Part shown: positions 9,421-18,269 of the stretch, piece after piece
Layout of the letters: each line of letters starts with the position of its first letter
How positions within the stretch are numbered: position 1 is the first letter of the stretch
Assembly: GCF_000379185.1 (NCBI RefSeq)
Contig: NZ_KB900726.1
Coordinates: 62,001 to 126,000, forward strand
DNA: 64,000 bases
Source: Capnocytophaga cynodegmi DSM 19736
GTDB lineage: Bacteria > Bacteroidota > Bacteroidia > Flavobacteriales > Flavobacteriaceae
Direction: 5' to 3'
Program-made: the position numbers and the translations under genes
Notes under the pieces: model-generated
Seen by the model: the letters and a program-made list of their open reading frames with translations, nothing else
Told to the model about the DNA's origin: nothing
The model's database searches: none

Positions 9421-10422
9421 TTATGGAACTTCAATTGTATTGACAATTTTGTGAATAATTTCAACAGAAGTAATGTTTTCGGCTTCAGCTTCGTAGGTTA
9501 TTCCAATACGATGACGCAATACATCGAACACAACAGCGCGTACATCTTCTGGAATTACATAACCACGACGCTTAATAAAGGCGTAACATTTCGATGCCAT
9601 TGCCAGATTGATACTACCACGAGGTGAAGCACCAAAGTTAATGAGTGGTTTTAGCTCCGATAAGCTGTATTTTTCAGGATAACGCGTAGCAAATATGATG
9701 TCCAAAATGTATTTTTCGATTTTTTCATCCATATACACCTCACGAACGGCTTGTTGTGCTTTCAGAATTTGCTCGAGCGACACTGTTTGGTTTACGATTG
9801 TTTGCGTATTTAGGAGGTTATCGCGCATAATGCGTTGCTCTTCGTCCAATTTCGGATAATCAATGACAGTTTTTAGCATAAAACGGTCAACTTGAGCTTC
9901 CGGAAGGGGATATGTACCTTCTTGTTCAACAGGGTTTTGCGTTGCCATTACCATAAATGGAGTATCAAGCTTGAATGTTGAGTCGCCAATGGTTACTTGT
10001 CGTTCTTGCATAGCCTCTAACAATGCTGATTGCACTTTGGCTGGAGCTCGGTTTATCTCATCTGCCAGTACGAAATTGGCAAAAATAGGTCCTTTCTTGA
10101 TAGAAAATTCATTTTGTTTGATGTTGTAAGTCATCGTACCGATAACATCAGCAGGAAGTAAGTCGGGCGTAAACTGAATACGACTGAAACTTCCGTGAAC
10201 AGCCTTAGCCAAAGTGTTGATGGATAGTGTTTTTGCAAGTCCTGGCACACCTTCAAGCAGAATGTGACCTTTTCCAAGCAGACCTATAAGCAATGCGTTT
10301 ACCATATGCTTTTGCCCCACAATAACTTTGTTCATTTCATTGGTAAGAGCATCAATAAAAACACTTTCTCTTTCAATTCGCTCGTTGATTTGCCCAATAT
10401 CAATAGATGTTCTGTGTTCCAT
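9421..10422 (-). CDS. moxR: MoxR family AAA+ ATPase
   Basis: The 333-residue AAA+ ATPase has Walker A GVPGLAKT at residues 58-65, Walker B with DEINRAP at 121-127, and sensor 1 in MATQNPVEQEGTYPLPEAQ, all hallmarks of the MoxR family. MoxR ATPases act as chaperones for assembly or metal activation of vWA-domain proteins; the vWA proteins BatA and BatB and the DUF58 protein encoded downstream are the likely clients. Length is normal for the family. The gene lies 358 bp upstream of DUF6261, so co-transcription with the rest of the Bat cluster is uncertain. Confidence 0.93.
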   Translation of the reverse strand: MEHRTSIDIGQINERIERESVFIDALTNEMNKVIVGQKHMVNALLIGLLGKGHILLEGVPGLAKTLSINTLAKAVHGSFSRIQFTPDLLPADVIGTMTYNIKQNEFSIKKGPIFANFVLADEINRAPAKVQSALLEAMQERQVTIGDSTFKLDTPFMVMATQNPVEQEGTYPLPEAQVDRFMLKTVIDYPKLDEEQRIMRDNLLNTQTIVNQTVSLEQILKAQQAVREVYMDEKIEKYILDIIFATRYPEKYSLSELKPLINFGASPRGSINLAMASKCYAFIKRRGYVIPEDVRAVVFDVLRHRIGITYEAEAENITSVEIIHKIVNTIEVP

Positions 10423-10637
10423 AAAAAATAGTATTATGTGAATTTGTTTTAATCAATAATAATTCAGTTGATGTTGATTTCTGCACGCAAGTTATAAATA
10501 TTTTTTTTCTTTTGTGTTAAAAAAATTTAAAATACGCAATTAGTTAAGAAAAAGAATTGAGTATTTAGTTGTTAAAAATATAAAATGGTGCGTATTTTGT
10601 AATCTTTTTTCTCTTTTCAGTGTTGTTAATGAATTAA

Positions 10638-11861
10638 TTATAAATCTTTTGGGTGGCAAAGATAATATTTTATCACTGGCTTAGATAAAGCTTCTAAGTT
10701 GAGTTGGTCAGAGGCTTTGATAACATCTGTGATTTTTCCTTTTTTAGTTAAGATATTTATCCTTTGTTGCTCTGAGTTATAAGCCGTGTTGGAGATTTTA
10801 TCTGAGAAAACGAAATATGTGGCGTCCTCCATTGATATGTTGTAAACAGAAGCAACTTTTTCATATAAAACATTTAGTTTGTCAGAATCAAATTCTGAAT
10901 TTTGTAATTTTACTTTTGGTAAATCTCTGTACAAAAGCATTTTACTTAATTTAGAAAGTATCAAGTCATTATGGAATTGCCATTCTTTCATTGCTGAGAG
11001 AATATCCACATCATCTAATAGAGCAAATTTATCTAAAACATCTTTGCTGAATTGCTCTTTCTCAACCTTATTTTTGATAAAAAATAGCAAAGGACTTGAC
11101 ATAGGTAAATTTTCTCCTTTGTGAATCAGTTGTTTAGCTCGTTTTAAAACTCTAATGAGTAGTTGTTCACCAGCTACACTTGTTTTATGTAGGTACACTT
11201 GCCAATACATTAATCTTCGTGCAACTAAAAATTTTTCTACTGAGTAAATTCCCTTTTCTTCTACAACTAATTCATCGTTTCGCACGTTAAGCATTGATAT
11301 GATGCGTTCAGGGTTGATATTTCCTTCCGCTACACCAGTATAAAAACTATCGCGTTTTAGATAATCCGACCTATCCATATCCAATTGACTTGAAATAAGT
11401 TGATGTAAAAACCTACGTGGATAACTTCCTTTGAAGATTTTAATTGCAACATCTAACCTACCTCTAAATTCACGATTAAGTTCCTGCATAAATAGCAATG
11501 AAATTTCCTCGTGTGCAATATTGCTGACGATGCTGTGTTCCATTGCGTGTGAAAAAGGTCCGTGACCAATGTCGTGCAGTAAAATGGCAATGTAAAGTCC
11601 TTCGGCTTCTTTATCCGAAATTTCAATTCCTTTGTAACGAAGAGTTTCAACGGCTTTTTGCATCAAATGCATACAACCTAAAGCGTGTTGAAATCGTGTA
11701 TGTCTTGCTCCAGGATACACCAAATAGGAAAGTCCCATTTGTGTGATACGTCTTAAGCGTTGAAAATAAGGGTGTTCAATTAGGTCGAAAATAAGGCTGT
11801 TAGGAATGTGTATGAATCCGTGAACGGGGTCGTTAACGATTTTTAGTTTGTTTCTTTTCAC
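10638..11861 (-). CDS. HD domain-containing phosphohydrolase (dNTPase-like)
   Basis: The 407-residue protein begins DPVHGFIHIPN and carries an HD metal site with H54, H59 and the HD pair at H96-D97 in LLHDIGHGPFSHAMEH. This is the arrangement of the dGTPase/SAMHD1-like group of bacterial HD hydrolases. The substrate is not determined by sequence; a nucleotide or nucleoside triphosphate is likely. Cytoplasmic, no signal peptide. It has its own upstream promoter element at 11881-11912 and is flanked on the upstream side by a terminator for the DUF4254 gene, so it is probably a single-gene transcript. Confidence 0.88.
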   Translation of the reverse strand: MKRNKLKIVNDPVHGFIHIPNSLIFDLIEHPYFQRLRRITQMGLSYLVYPGARHTRFQHALGCMHLMQKAVETLRYKGIEISDKEAEGLYIAILLHDIGHGPFSHAMEHSIVSNIAHEEISLLFMQELNREFRGRLDVAIKIFKGSYPRRFLHQLISSQLDMDRSDYLKRDSFYTGVAEGNINPERIISMLNVRNDELVVEEKGIYSVEKFLVARRLMYWQVYLHKTSVAGEQLLIRVLKRAKQLIHKGENLPMSSPLLFFIKNKVEKEQFSKDVLDKFALLDDVDILSAMKEWQFHNDLILSKLSKMLLYRDLPKVKLQNSEFDSDKLNVLYEKVASVYNISMEDATYFVFSDKISNTAYNSEQQRINILTKKGKITDVIKASDQLNLEALSKPVIKYYLCHPKDL

Positions 11862-11880
11862 AGTTGAAAAATTAGAAACG

Positions 11881-11912
11881 CAAACTTACGGAAAATCAAC
11901 CAATTTCACAAA
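11881..11912 (-). promoter_or_regulatory. Promoter of the HD hydrolase gene
   Basis: On the minus strand: TTTG (11909-11912), 20 bp, then TAAGTTTG (11881-11888), matching the Bacteroidota -33/-7 pattern. It lies 20-27 bp upstream of the start codon. Confidence 0.65.
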
Positions 11913-11973
11913 TCGAAAACAATATAGAAAGGAGTATTTTATTTCGATTTTTAAATTTTAATTCCAAACAAAA

Positions 11974-12005
11974 AACTTTGGTGAAATGTAAATTTCACCA
12001 AAGTT
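11974..12005 (-). terminator. Terminator after the DUF4254 gene
   Basis: Perfect 14-bp inverted repeat (aactttggtgaaat and its complement) with a 4-nt loop, followed on the minus strand by a T-run; 26 bp beyond the DUF4254 stop codon. Confidence 0.8.
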
Positions 12006-12031
12006 CGCGTATATAGATTGTTTATATGAGA

Positions 12032-12631
12032 TTACTTTTTCCTTAAGATGGGATTAAGTTCCTCATCATTGTACATCTTCATTTGCTTATACACTTTCAT
12101 ATACTTGTTACCCTTTTCAATGTCTTCTAAAAGTTGATTAAGTGCTTGTGATAAATCTTTCTTTTGTTCCAACAAAACGTTTAGTTTTTCTTGGCAAGTG
12201 GCTTTATGTTCAGCTGAAGCATCAGGGCGGTTCACTTCTTCTTGCATATGATATATTTTAAGTGCAAGAATGGATAGCCTATCCACTGCCCAAGCAGGAC
12301 TTTCGGTGTTAATGGTGGCTTCTGGAAGAGGTTTTACGCTTTTGTAAAGGTTTAGAAAATAACTATCGATGTACTCAACTGTATCGGTACGATCTTGGTT
12401 CGAGGCATCAATCTTGCGTTTCAAGTCTAAAGCTGCCACGGGATCAATATTTGGGTCACGAATGATGTCTTCATAATGCCATTGCACAGTGTCAATCCAA
12501 TTTTTTCGATAGAGTAAATGCTCAATACTTGGCGAAGAGTAAGGATTGGTAAAAGGTTGATTTACATCGTCTAAAATATGATATTTTGCAATACTTTCTT
12601 CAAATATTTTAAAGGCTTTTTCGCTAAACAT
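12032..12631 (-). CDS. DUF4254 domain-containing protein
   Basis: A 199-residue cytoplasmic helical protein. The motif region LLYRKNWIDTVQWHYEDIIRD and the downstream VDRLSILALKIYHM stretch match what I know of DUF4254, found mainly in Bacteroidota. Function unknown; it often sits near cell-envelope glycan genes elsewhere, but no such neighbour is seen here. It has its own promoter (12649-12680) and a strong terminator (11974-12005), so it is a monocistronic unit. Confidence 0.85.
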   Translation of the reverse strand: MFSEKAFKIFEESIAKYHILDDVNQPFTNPYSSPSIEHLLYRKNWIDTVQWHYEDIIRDPNIDPVAALDLKRKIDASNQDRTDTVEYIDSYFLNLYKSVKPLPEATINTESPAWAVDRLSILALKIYHMQEEVNRPDASAEHKATCQEKLNVLLEQKKDLSQALNQLLEDIEKGNKYMKVYKQMKMYNDEELNPILRKK

Positions 12632-12648
12632 AGTTTAATTATTTTTCA

Positions 12649-12680
12649 CAAAGGTAGAACTTATTTTTGAAAGTTTCAAA
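12649..12680 (-). promoter_or_regulatory. Promoter of the DUF4254 gene
   Basis: Minus strand TTTG (12677-12680), 20 bp, TACCTTTG (12649-12656); a good -33/-7 match just upstream of the start codon. Confidence 0.68.
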
Positions 12681-12711
12681 AATTCAATAACTATAAAATA
12701 GGTTTTCAATA

Positions 12712-12748
12712 AAAAAGGATAGCTATCTTTTGAACAACTATCCTTTTT
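12712..12748 (-). terminator. Terminator after the GH2 gene
   Basis: Inverted repeat aaaaaggatag / ctatccttttt with a 15-nt loop, 12 bp past the GH2 stop; reads into a T-run on the minus strand. Confidence 0.75.
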
Positions 12749-12759
12749 CTAATAAAAAA

Positions 12760-15240
12760 TTATTTCTGTGTTTTCACTTTAATTACAGCAGTTTTCAATC
12801 CTTTACTTTTAGCTTCCAAAGTAATTTCCCCTGCCTTTTCGCTTGATTGCACGATAGCTACCAATTTTCCGTTGAAAAGATACATTTTTGGCAAATGGAA
12901 TTGGTCGGTTGAGGTGGCATCGCCATTGGCTGCCGCACGATATGTTCCCGCTCCACTCACTTTAAAAGTAACCAAATCATTTACATTAGGGCACAGATTT
13001 CCGTCTTTGTCCACCGCTTCTATGGTAATGAACGAAAGGTCTTTTCCGTCGGCAGTAATTACATTTCTGTCAGCAGTAAGGCGAAGTGAATGTGGTTTTC
13101 CTGCGGTTTTTACAATTTTTTCAGCTACGGCTTTTCCGTTTTTGTCATAAGCAATCACTTTTACCTCTCCTGCCTCGTATTTGGTGTCGAGCCACATTAG
13201 GCGATAACGTTTCTGACGCTCAAACGATTGCTGCGCTTCTTTGGTGTAACTTCCGCCAAGCGGAATATTCAAATCTTTACTGCGTTTCCCTTGACTTTTT
13301 CCATTGATGAAAACCTCCGCCGAAGGATAATTTGTATAAACAAAAATTGGAGTTACCTGTCCTTCACGTCCTTCCCAATTCCAATGTGGTAGAACGTGTA
13401 GCGTTTCGGCTTCTTTGTTCCAATGGCTTCTGTAAAGGTAAAATCTATCTTTAGGAAGTCCTGCCAAATCCACCGCACCAAAGTATGAGCTGTGAGCTGG
13501 CCATTCTACATAGTATGGAGTAGGTTCGCCCAAATAGTCAAAGCCTGTCCAAATAAATTCGCCAATGGTGTAAGGCAAATCTTCGTGTTGAATCCAATCA
13601 TCTTCTGGCAAATTTGACCAACCGCAATGTTCTACATCATAGGAAGAGGTTTGTTGGTCTTCGTATTTCGGCATTGATTTTCTTTCCACAGGGAATTTGT
13701 AAACGCCTCGTGAACTGATAGTTGAAGCGGTTTCACTTCCCAAGATAATCTGTTGAGGCAACAATTTGTAGGCTTCTTGATAACGGAATGGACGATAGTT
13801 GAAACCTGCCACCTGCATAGTTGCCGCCATATTGTTTTTGAAAACGTGGTCGGGTCTGTCCATTCCATTGGAAACAGGTCGTGTACCATCGTGTTTGTGG
13901 ATAATATCCTGCAACCAACGTGCTACTTTGGCTCCTTCCTGAACGCTTTGTTCTTCTACTTCGTTACCGATGAACCACATCACCACACTCGGGTTGTTAC
14001 GAAAATGACGTACCAAATTGGTTAAATCCTTTTCTGCCCAATCTTTAAAATAACGATTGTAGCCATTTTCTACCTTCGGAATTGCCCATTCATCAAAACT
14101 TTCCAAAGCCAACATCATTCCCATTTCATCGGCAATACGCACATATTCAGGAGCTGGCATATTATGAGCGGTACGAATGGCATTCACGCCCATATCTTGC
14201 ATAATTCGTATCTGACGACGGATAGCCGCCTCATTGACCGCAGCCCCAATCGCTCCCAAATCGTGGTGCATACACACGCCCTGAAACTTGATTTTTCTTC
14301 CGTTGAGGTACAATCCGTCGTTGGGTTTTATTTCGATTTTTCGGATACCAAAAGTGGTTGTTTCGGTGTCTTTCAGCGTTCCGTTTTCATATATTTTTGT
14401 AACTGCTTTGTACAAATTAGGTTGCTGGATATCCCACAAAACAGGATTTTTTACGTAAATATCTTGCTGAACTTTATTATTGACAATAAATTCATCGTAT
14501 TTCTTTCTGTCAGAAGCGATTTTTTCTCCTTTCGGATTAAAAATTTCGGTTTCTACTTCAATGTTAGACAGATTTTGACTTTCTATTTCAGTTTTTAGCT
14601 GAATTTTAGCAAAATTCTTTTCAATTTCAGGAGTTGTGAGCTGAATTCCCCAAATAGGAATGTGCGTTTTGTTTTTGGTAATGACGTGTACATTTCGGTA
14701 GAGCCCTGCACCTGGGTACCAACGCGATTGCTGGGTCAAATTCTCCAAACGAACCGCCAACGTATTGTTTTTGGCTTTGACAAAAGGAGTAACATCGAGG
14801 AAAAAAGTGTTGTATCCGTGATGCCACTGCCCTGCTTTTTGCCCGTTGACGAATACTTCGGCGTTGGACATTGCTCCGTCAAACTTGATGAAAACTTTTT
14901 TGTCGGCGTTGAAATCTGCCACATCAAATGAAGTTCGGTACCAACCCACACCTACGAACGGAAGTCCGCCCGTACGCCCCGAATGCTCGATGGGAGCTAC
15001 CTGTCCGTCTTGCTTGATGGCGGTGCGTTGTACGTCATTTTCAATATCGAACGGACCATAGATAGCCCAATCGTGAGGCACAACTACATTTTGCCATTTT
15101 TTGTCATTTACGGAAATTTGCGAGAAATTTTTGTTATCCTCACGCGTGAATTTCCAATTCTTTTCGAGGGTTTGCAAGGTCTGTGCGATACTCAGGGAAC
15201 TCATTCCCACTAAAATGGTTGATAAAAATATATTTTTCAT
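12760..15240 (-). CDS. Secreted glycoside hydrolase family 2 beta-galactosidase
   Basis: An 826-residue enzyme with a signal peptide (about 1-19, ending SLSIAQ). Domain order: sugar-binding jelly roll (about 25-190), immunoglobulin-like GH2 domain (about 195-300), TIM barrel (about 305-600), and C-terminal DUF4982-like and Ig-like domains. GNE at 425-427 supplies the expected acid/base Glu427. GSETAS at 501-506 supplies the probable nucleophile Glu503, by homology with BgaA-type beta-galactosidases. It probably cleaves beta-galactosides from host or dietary glycans in the periplasm or outside the cell. No SusC/SusD pair or other carbohydrate genes are adjacent. Own promoter and terminator. 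Confidence 0.9.
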   Translation of the reverse strand: MKNIFLSTILVGMSSLSIAQTLQTLEKNWKFTREDNKNFSQISVNDKKWQNVVVPHDWAIYGPFDIENDVQRTAIKQDGQVAPIEHSGRTGGLPFVGVGWYRTSFDVADFNADKKVFIKFDGAMSNAEVFVNGQKAGQWHHGYNTFFLDVTPFVKAKNNTLAVRLENLTQQSRWYPGAGLYRNVHVITKNKTHIPIWGIQLTTPEIEKNFAKIQLKTEIESQNLSNIEVETEIFNPKGEKIASDRKKYDEFIVNNKVQQDIYVKNPVLWDIQQPNLYKAVTKIYENGTLKDTETTTFGIRKIEIKPNDGLYLNGRKIKFQGVCMHHDLGAIGAAVNEAAIRRQIRIMQDMGVNAIRTAHNMPAPEYVRIADEMGMMLALESFDEWAIPKVENGYNRYFKDWAEKDLTNLVRHFRNNPSVVMWFIGNEVEEQSVQEGAKVARWLQDIIHKHDGTRPVSNGMDRPDHVFKNNMAATMQVAGFNYRPFRYQEAYKLLPQQIILGSETASTISSRGVYKFPVERKSMPKYEDQQTSSYDVEHCGWSNLPEDDWIQHEDLPYTIGEFIWTGFDYLGEPTPYYVEWPAHSSYFGAVDLAGLPKDRFYLYRSHWNKEAETLHVLPHWNWEGREGQVTPIFVYTNYPSAEVFINGKSQGKRSKDLNIPLGGSYTKEAQQSFERQKRYRLMWLDTKYEAGEVKVIAYDKNGKAVAEKIVKTAGKPHSLRLTADRNVITADGKDLSFITIEAVDKDGNLCPNVNDLVTFKVSGAGTYRAAANGDATSTDQFHLPKMYLFNGKLVAIVQSSEKAGEITLEAKSKGLKTAVIKVKTQK

Positions 15241-15288
15241 TGGCTTAAAATTATCGGTTTATCACTTTATCAATTTATTTTTCGACCT

Positions 15289-15296
15289 CAAAGATA
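15289..15296 (-). promoter_or_regulatory. -7 element of the GH2 gene
   Basis: TATCTTTG on the minus strand, about 50 bp upstream of the start codon. No clear -33 TTG at the usual spacing. Confidence 0.55.
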
Positions 15297-15468
15297 GTAA
15301 TTTATTTCAAGTTGAAAAATTTTAATTTGTTTAATAATAAGTTGGATAATTATGTGTGGACTATGAAACTTTTTCTGTTTTTTTTTGCTTTCGTTTCTAA
15401 AAAAATAGAATTAAAAAATCAGTTTTTAAAACAATTTATATCCACAAAGAAAATCAATAAAAACAACC

Positions 15469-16695
15469 TTATATGTACGCAACTGAAATAAGCCCGATGT
15501 AAAAAGCTATCAACAAGGAAATTATGAAGTACAAAGTAAGTAACAATATTGATTTTAAAACGGTTATAGACTTTCTTTCTTGATACAAAACTCGGTTAGA
15601 AATGATAAAATACACGACCAATCCAATAACAAAAAGTATGTACAACACCCAAAACAAAGCATTTAGCCCTGTGATTAAGAATATTCCCATCAAAATACTG
15701 GTAAACAGGTATATCGTTGAATGTAAATGCAATGAATGAATCAGGTGTACGTATAGTTTTTTGTGCTTTTTACGAAAGAAAATAAGTAGAAGTAATGATA
15801 CAAAAGGCATCATTAAAATAATGGTATAAGAAGCGATTGACAAATATTTATTTATTTCTTTATCAACAAATTCAGTCATTTGGGTTACATTTCCGAAAGA
15901 AAACACCCCCATTTTATGAATGAGATTTTTAAGTTCAATTTGTTTGAAATATCCTAACTTTTTCCATTTGGTTGTAACTAACGAATCTAATTTTGCTTTG
16001 TCGTCATATACCAATTTCAGTTCTTTACGCGTAATTTGATGATTTAATATGAGAATGGTATCAAATTGAGGCTTCTTTTCCAGAAAAATATCGTAGGAAA
16101 GGAAACTTTTTTGTGTCCCAATAGAAAAATTATTCTCTGAAATGCCCACTCGGAAATCTGAAAGTACATTTTTATTTACCAAATTGTAGAAATCCTCCTT
16201 TTTAGTTCGATTCCATTTTGTTTTGTATGCAAAAACGCTATCAATAAATGATTTTATTACATCAGAATTGGCGTTTTTGAGTCTGTTGTATTCTTTTTCG
16301 GAGATATTTAACGTTTCCGAAGCGATGACTTGGTTAATTCGGTTTAATATTTTTCGAGAAAAATCAGAATGTGAGGCTTTCTGAAAAGAAAAACTCATCA
16401 TTACAAAGAAAATGAACGAAAAAAACAGATACAATTTGAAAGGAGGCACAAATCGAATGCGTTTGCCTTCAACGTATTGTTTAGTGATTTGCCCAGGTTG
16501 TAGCAGAATTGTTTTTAAACTATTCCATATTTTGTTATCAAAGTTTATGAACGATGCAAAAAAATCGTTTAATAATTCTTTGATAGAGTGGTTATTGTAA
16601 TGATTTTCTTGTCCGCAATTGGGGCAAAAATTATCCCTTGCGGAAAGCATTGTTTGGCAATTCGGACATTGGGAGATTCGTTTTCTTTTTCTCAT
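15469..16695 (-). CDS. DUF3667 domain-containing membrane protein
   Basis: The 408-residue protein starts with a zinc ribbon (CPNC at 9-12 and CPNCGQ at 24-29), followed by the DUF3667 core with LLQPGQITKQYVEGKRIRFV, in which the PG.....Y..GKR pattern is diagnostic. Several transmembrane helices follow: one at about 90-108 and a cluster in the C-terminal third. Function unknown; the family is widespread in Bacteroidota. It begins 8 bp after the EngB/YihA gene, so the two are probably co-transcribed. Confidence 0.87.
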   Translation of the reverse strand: MRKRKRISQCPNCQTMLSARDNFCPNCGQENHYNNHSIKELLNDFFASFINFDNKIWNSLKTILLQPGQITKQYVEGKRIRFVPPFKLYLFFSFIFFVMMSFSFQKASHSDFSRKILNRINQVIASETLNISEKEYNRLKNANSDVIKSFIDSVFAYKTKWNRTKKEDFYNLVNKNVLSDFRVGISENNFSIGTQKSFLSYDIFLEKKPQFDTILILNHQITRKELKLVYDDKAKLDSLVTTKWKKLGYFKQIELKNLIHKMGVFSFGNVTQMTEFVDKEINKYLSIASYTIILMMPFVSLLLLIFFRKKHKKLYVHLIHSLHLHSTIYLFTSILMGIFLITGLNALFWVLYILFVIGLVVYFIISNRVLYQERKSITVLKSILLLTLYFIISLLIAFYIGLISVAYI

Positions 16696-16703
16696 AAAGA
16701 AGA

Positions 16704-17303
16704 TTATCTCAAACTTTTATTTATGCTATCAATGTATTGTAAGAGTTCCTCTTTTCCTGTTTTATTTTCAGATGAAGTTACGAAATACAACGGGAATTTT
16801 TCCCAAGTTTCGAGCAGAAGATTTTTGTAATTCTCAATATTTCGTTCAATAGCGTTCGGCTTAAGTTTATCAGCTTTAGTGAAGATAATTGCAAATGGAA
16901 TAGCATTTTCTCCAAGCCATTGCATAAATTCCAAATCAATTTTTTGAGGTTCGTGGCGGATATCGACCAAAACAAAGGCACATACCAATTGTTGGCGTTT
17001 TTCAAAATATTGAGTGATAAACTTCTGAAACGTTTTTTTGGTTGTTTTTGATACACGAGCATATCCGTATCCTGGCAAATCTACCAAAAACCAATTGTTA
17101 TTTATTTTGAAGTGATTGATGAGTTGCGTTTTTCCTGGTCTTCCTGAAGTTTTAGCTAAATTTTTATTATTAGCCAACATATTGATTAGCGATGATTTAC
17201 CAACATTCGAACGCCCGATAAATGCATATTCAGGAATTCGTTCAGAGGGGCATTTATTTACATCAGAGTTACTTACAATAAATTCGGCTTTGGTGATAAT
17301 CAT
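16704..17303 (-). CDS. yihA: Ribosome biogenesis GTPase YsxC/YihA (EngB)
   Basis: A 199-residue small GTPase with G1 GRSNVGKSS beginning at residue 30, G3 DLPGYG, and G4 TKAD. The sequence YGYARVSK after G3 is typical of the EngB family. It assists late assembly of the large ribosomal subunit. Normal length. It precedes the DUF3667 gene by 8 bp and follows a strong terminator (17336-17365) belonging to the upstream hydrolase gene. Confidence 0.96.
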   Translation of the reverse strand: MIITKAEFIVSNSDVNKCPSERIPEYAFIGRSNVGKSSLINMLANNKNLAKTSGRPGKTQLINHFKINNNWFLVDLPGYGYARVSKTTKKTFQKFITQYFEKRQQLVCAFVLVDIRHEPQKIDLEFMQWLGENAIPFAIIFTKADKLKPNAIERNIENYKNLLLETWEKFPLYFVTSSENKTGKEELLQYIDSINKSLR

Positions 17304-17335
17304 TTTTTTCTTAGTGTTTAATGCTTTTTAAAAAC

Positions 17336-17365
17336 GAAAAATCACTAAACGTGTAGTGATTTTTC
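17336..17365 (-). terminator. Terminator after the alpha/beta hydrolase gene
   Basis: Perfect 12-bp inverted repeat gaaaaatcacta / tagtgatttttc with a short loop, directly after the hydrolase stop codon at 17371. Confidence 0.78.
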
Positions 17366-17370
17366 TTCTA

Positions 17371-18135
17371 TCATATGTTTCGTTTGATGAACCAATCGTT
17401 TAAAAGCTCGTTAAATGTATTGGGGTGTTCCATCATTGGTGCGTGTCCGCATTTGTCTATCCAAAATAAATCAGAATCAGGCAATAATTGATGAAATTCT
17501 TCTGCAACTCTTGGTGGTGTAACAGTGTCATTTTTTCCCCAGATTAAGCAAGTAGGTGTAAACATTTTAGGTAGGTCTTTCGCCATATTGTGTCGTATTG
17601 CACTTTTTGCTATGGCTAAGGTTTTTATTAGTTTGCCTCTGTCGTTTACATTTTGAAATACTTCATCAACGATTTCTTTTGTGGCAACTGCGGGGTCATA
17701 AAAGACTTCTTCGCATTTCTTCTTAATGAATTCATAGTCGCCACGACGTGGATAACCATCGCCCATAGCACTTTCATAAAGCCCTGAACTTCCAGTTAAA
17801 ATAAGGGCTTTTACGTTCTGTGGATGTTTCTTGGTGTAAAGTAAACCAACGTGTCCTCCTAAGGAATTTCCTAACAAGATTACTTGTTCAAACTGCTTGT
17901 GTTTGATGAATTTATGCAGAAATTTTGCCAAAGTTTTAACAGAGGTCGTCAGCAAAGGCATAGAAAACAAAGGTAATTCTGGGATAACTACTTTGTAATT
18001 TGCTTTTGAAAAAAATGAAAGGACTCCTTCAAAATTACTCAATCCTCCCATAAGTCCGTGCAGAATGATAACTGGAGTTCCTTCTCCTTTTTCTATATAT
18101 GAAAATTTACCCTCTTTTTTTACTTCTGTTGTCAT
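17371..18135 (-). CDS. Alpha/beta hydrolase
   Basis: The 254-residue protein shows the alpha/beta hydrolase plan: oxyanion motif HGLMGG near residue 26, nucleophile elbow GNSLGG, acid in WGKNDTVTPP, and catalytic His in CGHAPMMEHP near the C-terminus. No signal peptide, so cytoplasmic. It resembles MhpC/BioH-type hydrolases; the substrate cannot be assigned. Single-gene unit with its own promoter (18161-18168) and terminator. Confidence 0.88.
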   Translation of the reverse strand: MTTEVKKEGKFSYIEKGEGTPVIILHGLMGGLSNFEGVLSFFSKANYKVVIPELPLFSMPLLTTSVKTLAKFLHKFIKHKQFEQVILLGNSLGGHVGLLYTKKHPQNVKALILTGSSGLYESAMGDGYPRRGDYEFIKKKCEEVFYDPAVATKEIVDEVFQNVNDRGKLIKTLAIAKSAIRHNMAKDLPKMFTPTCLIWGKNDTVTPPRVAEEFHQLLPDSDLFWIDKCGHAPMMEHPNTFNELLNDWFIKRNI

Positions 18136-18160
18136 TAATTTTGGCTGAAAAATCCGTAAG

Positions 18161-18168
18161 CAAATATA
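18161..18168 (-). promoter_or_regulatory. -7 element of the alpha/beta hydrolase gene
   Basis: TATATTTG on the minus strand, 26 bp upstream of the start codon; -33 not clear. Confidence 0.5.
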
Positions 18169-18200
18169 CTACTTATATTGAAAAAACATAAGAAAATCAT

Positions 18201-18240
18201 ATATTTTTTCTCAAAGAATGTTATTTTTTCTCAAAGAATG
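18201..18240. repeat. Two tandem 20-bp copies
   Basis: tattttttctcaaagaatg occurs twice back to back in the gap between the hydrolase and DUF3810 genes. The two 20-bp units differ by one base. Confidence 0.7.
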
Positions 18241-18269
18241 GAAAGATGTTTTAGGTAATATGCAGATTT

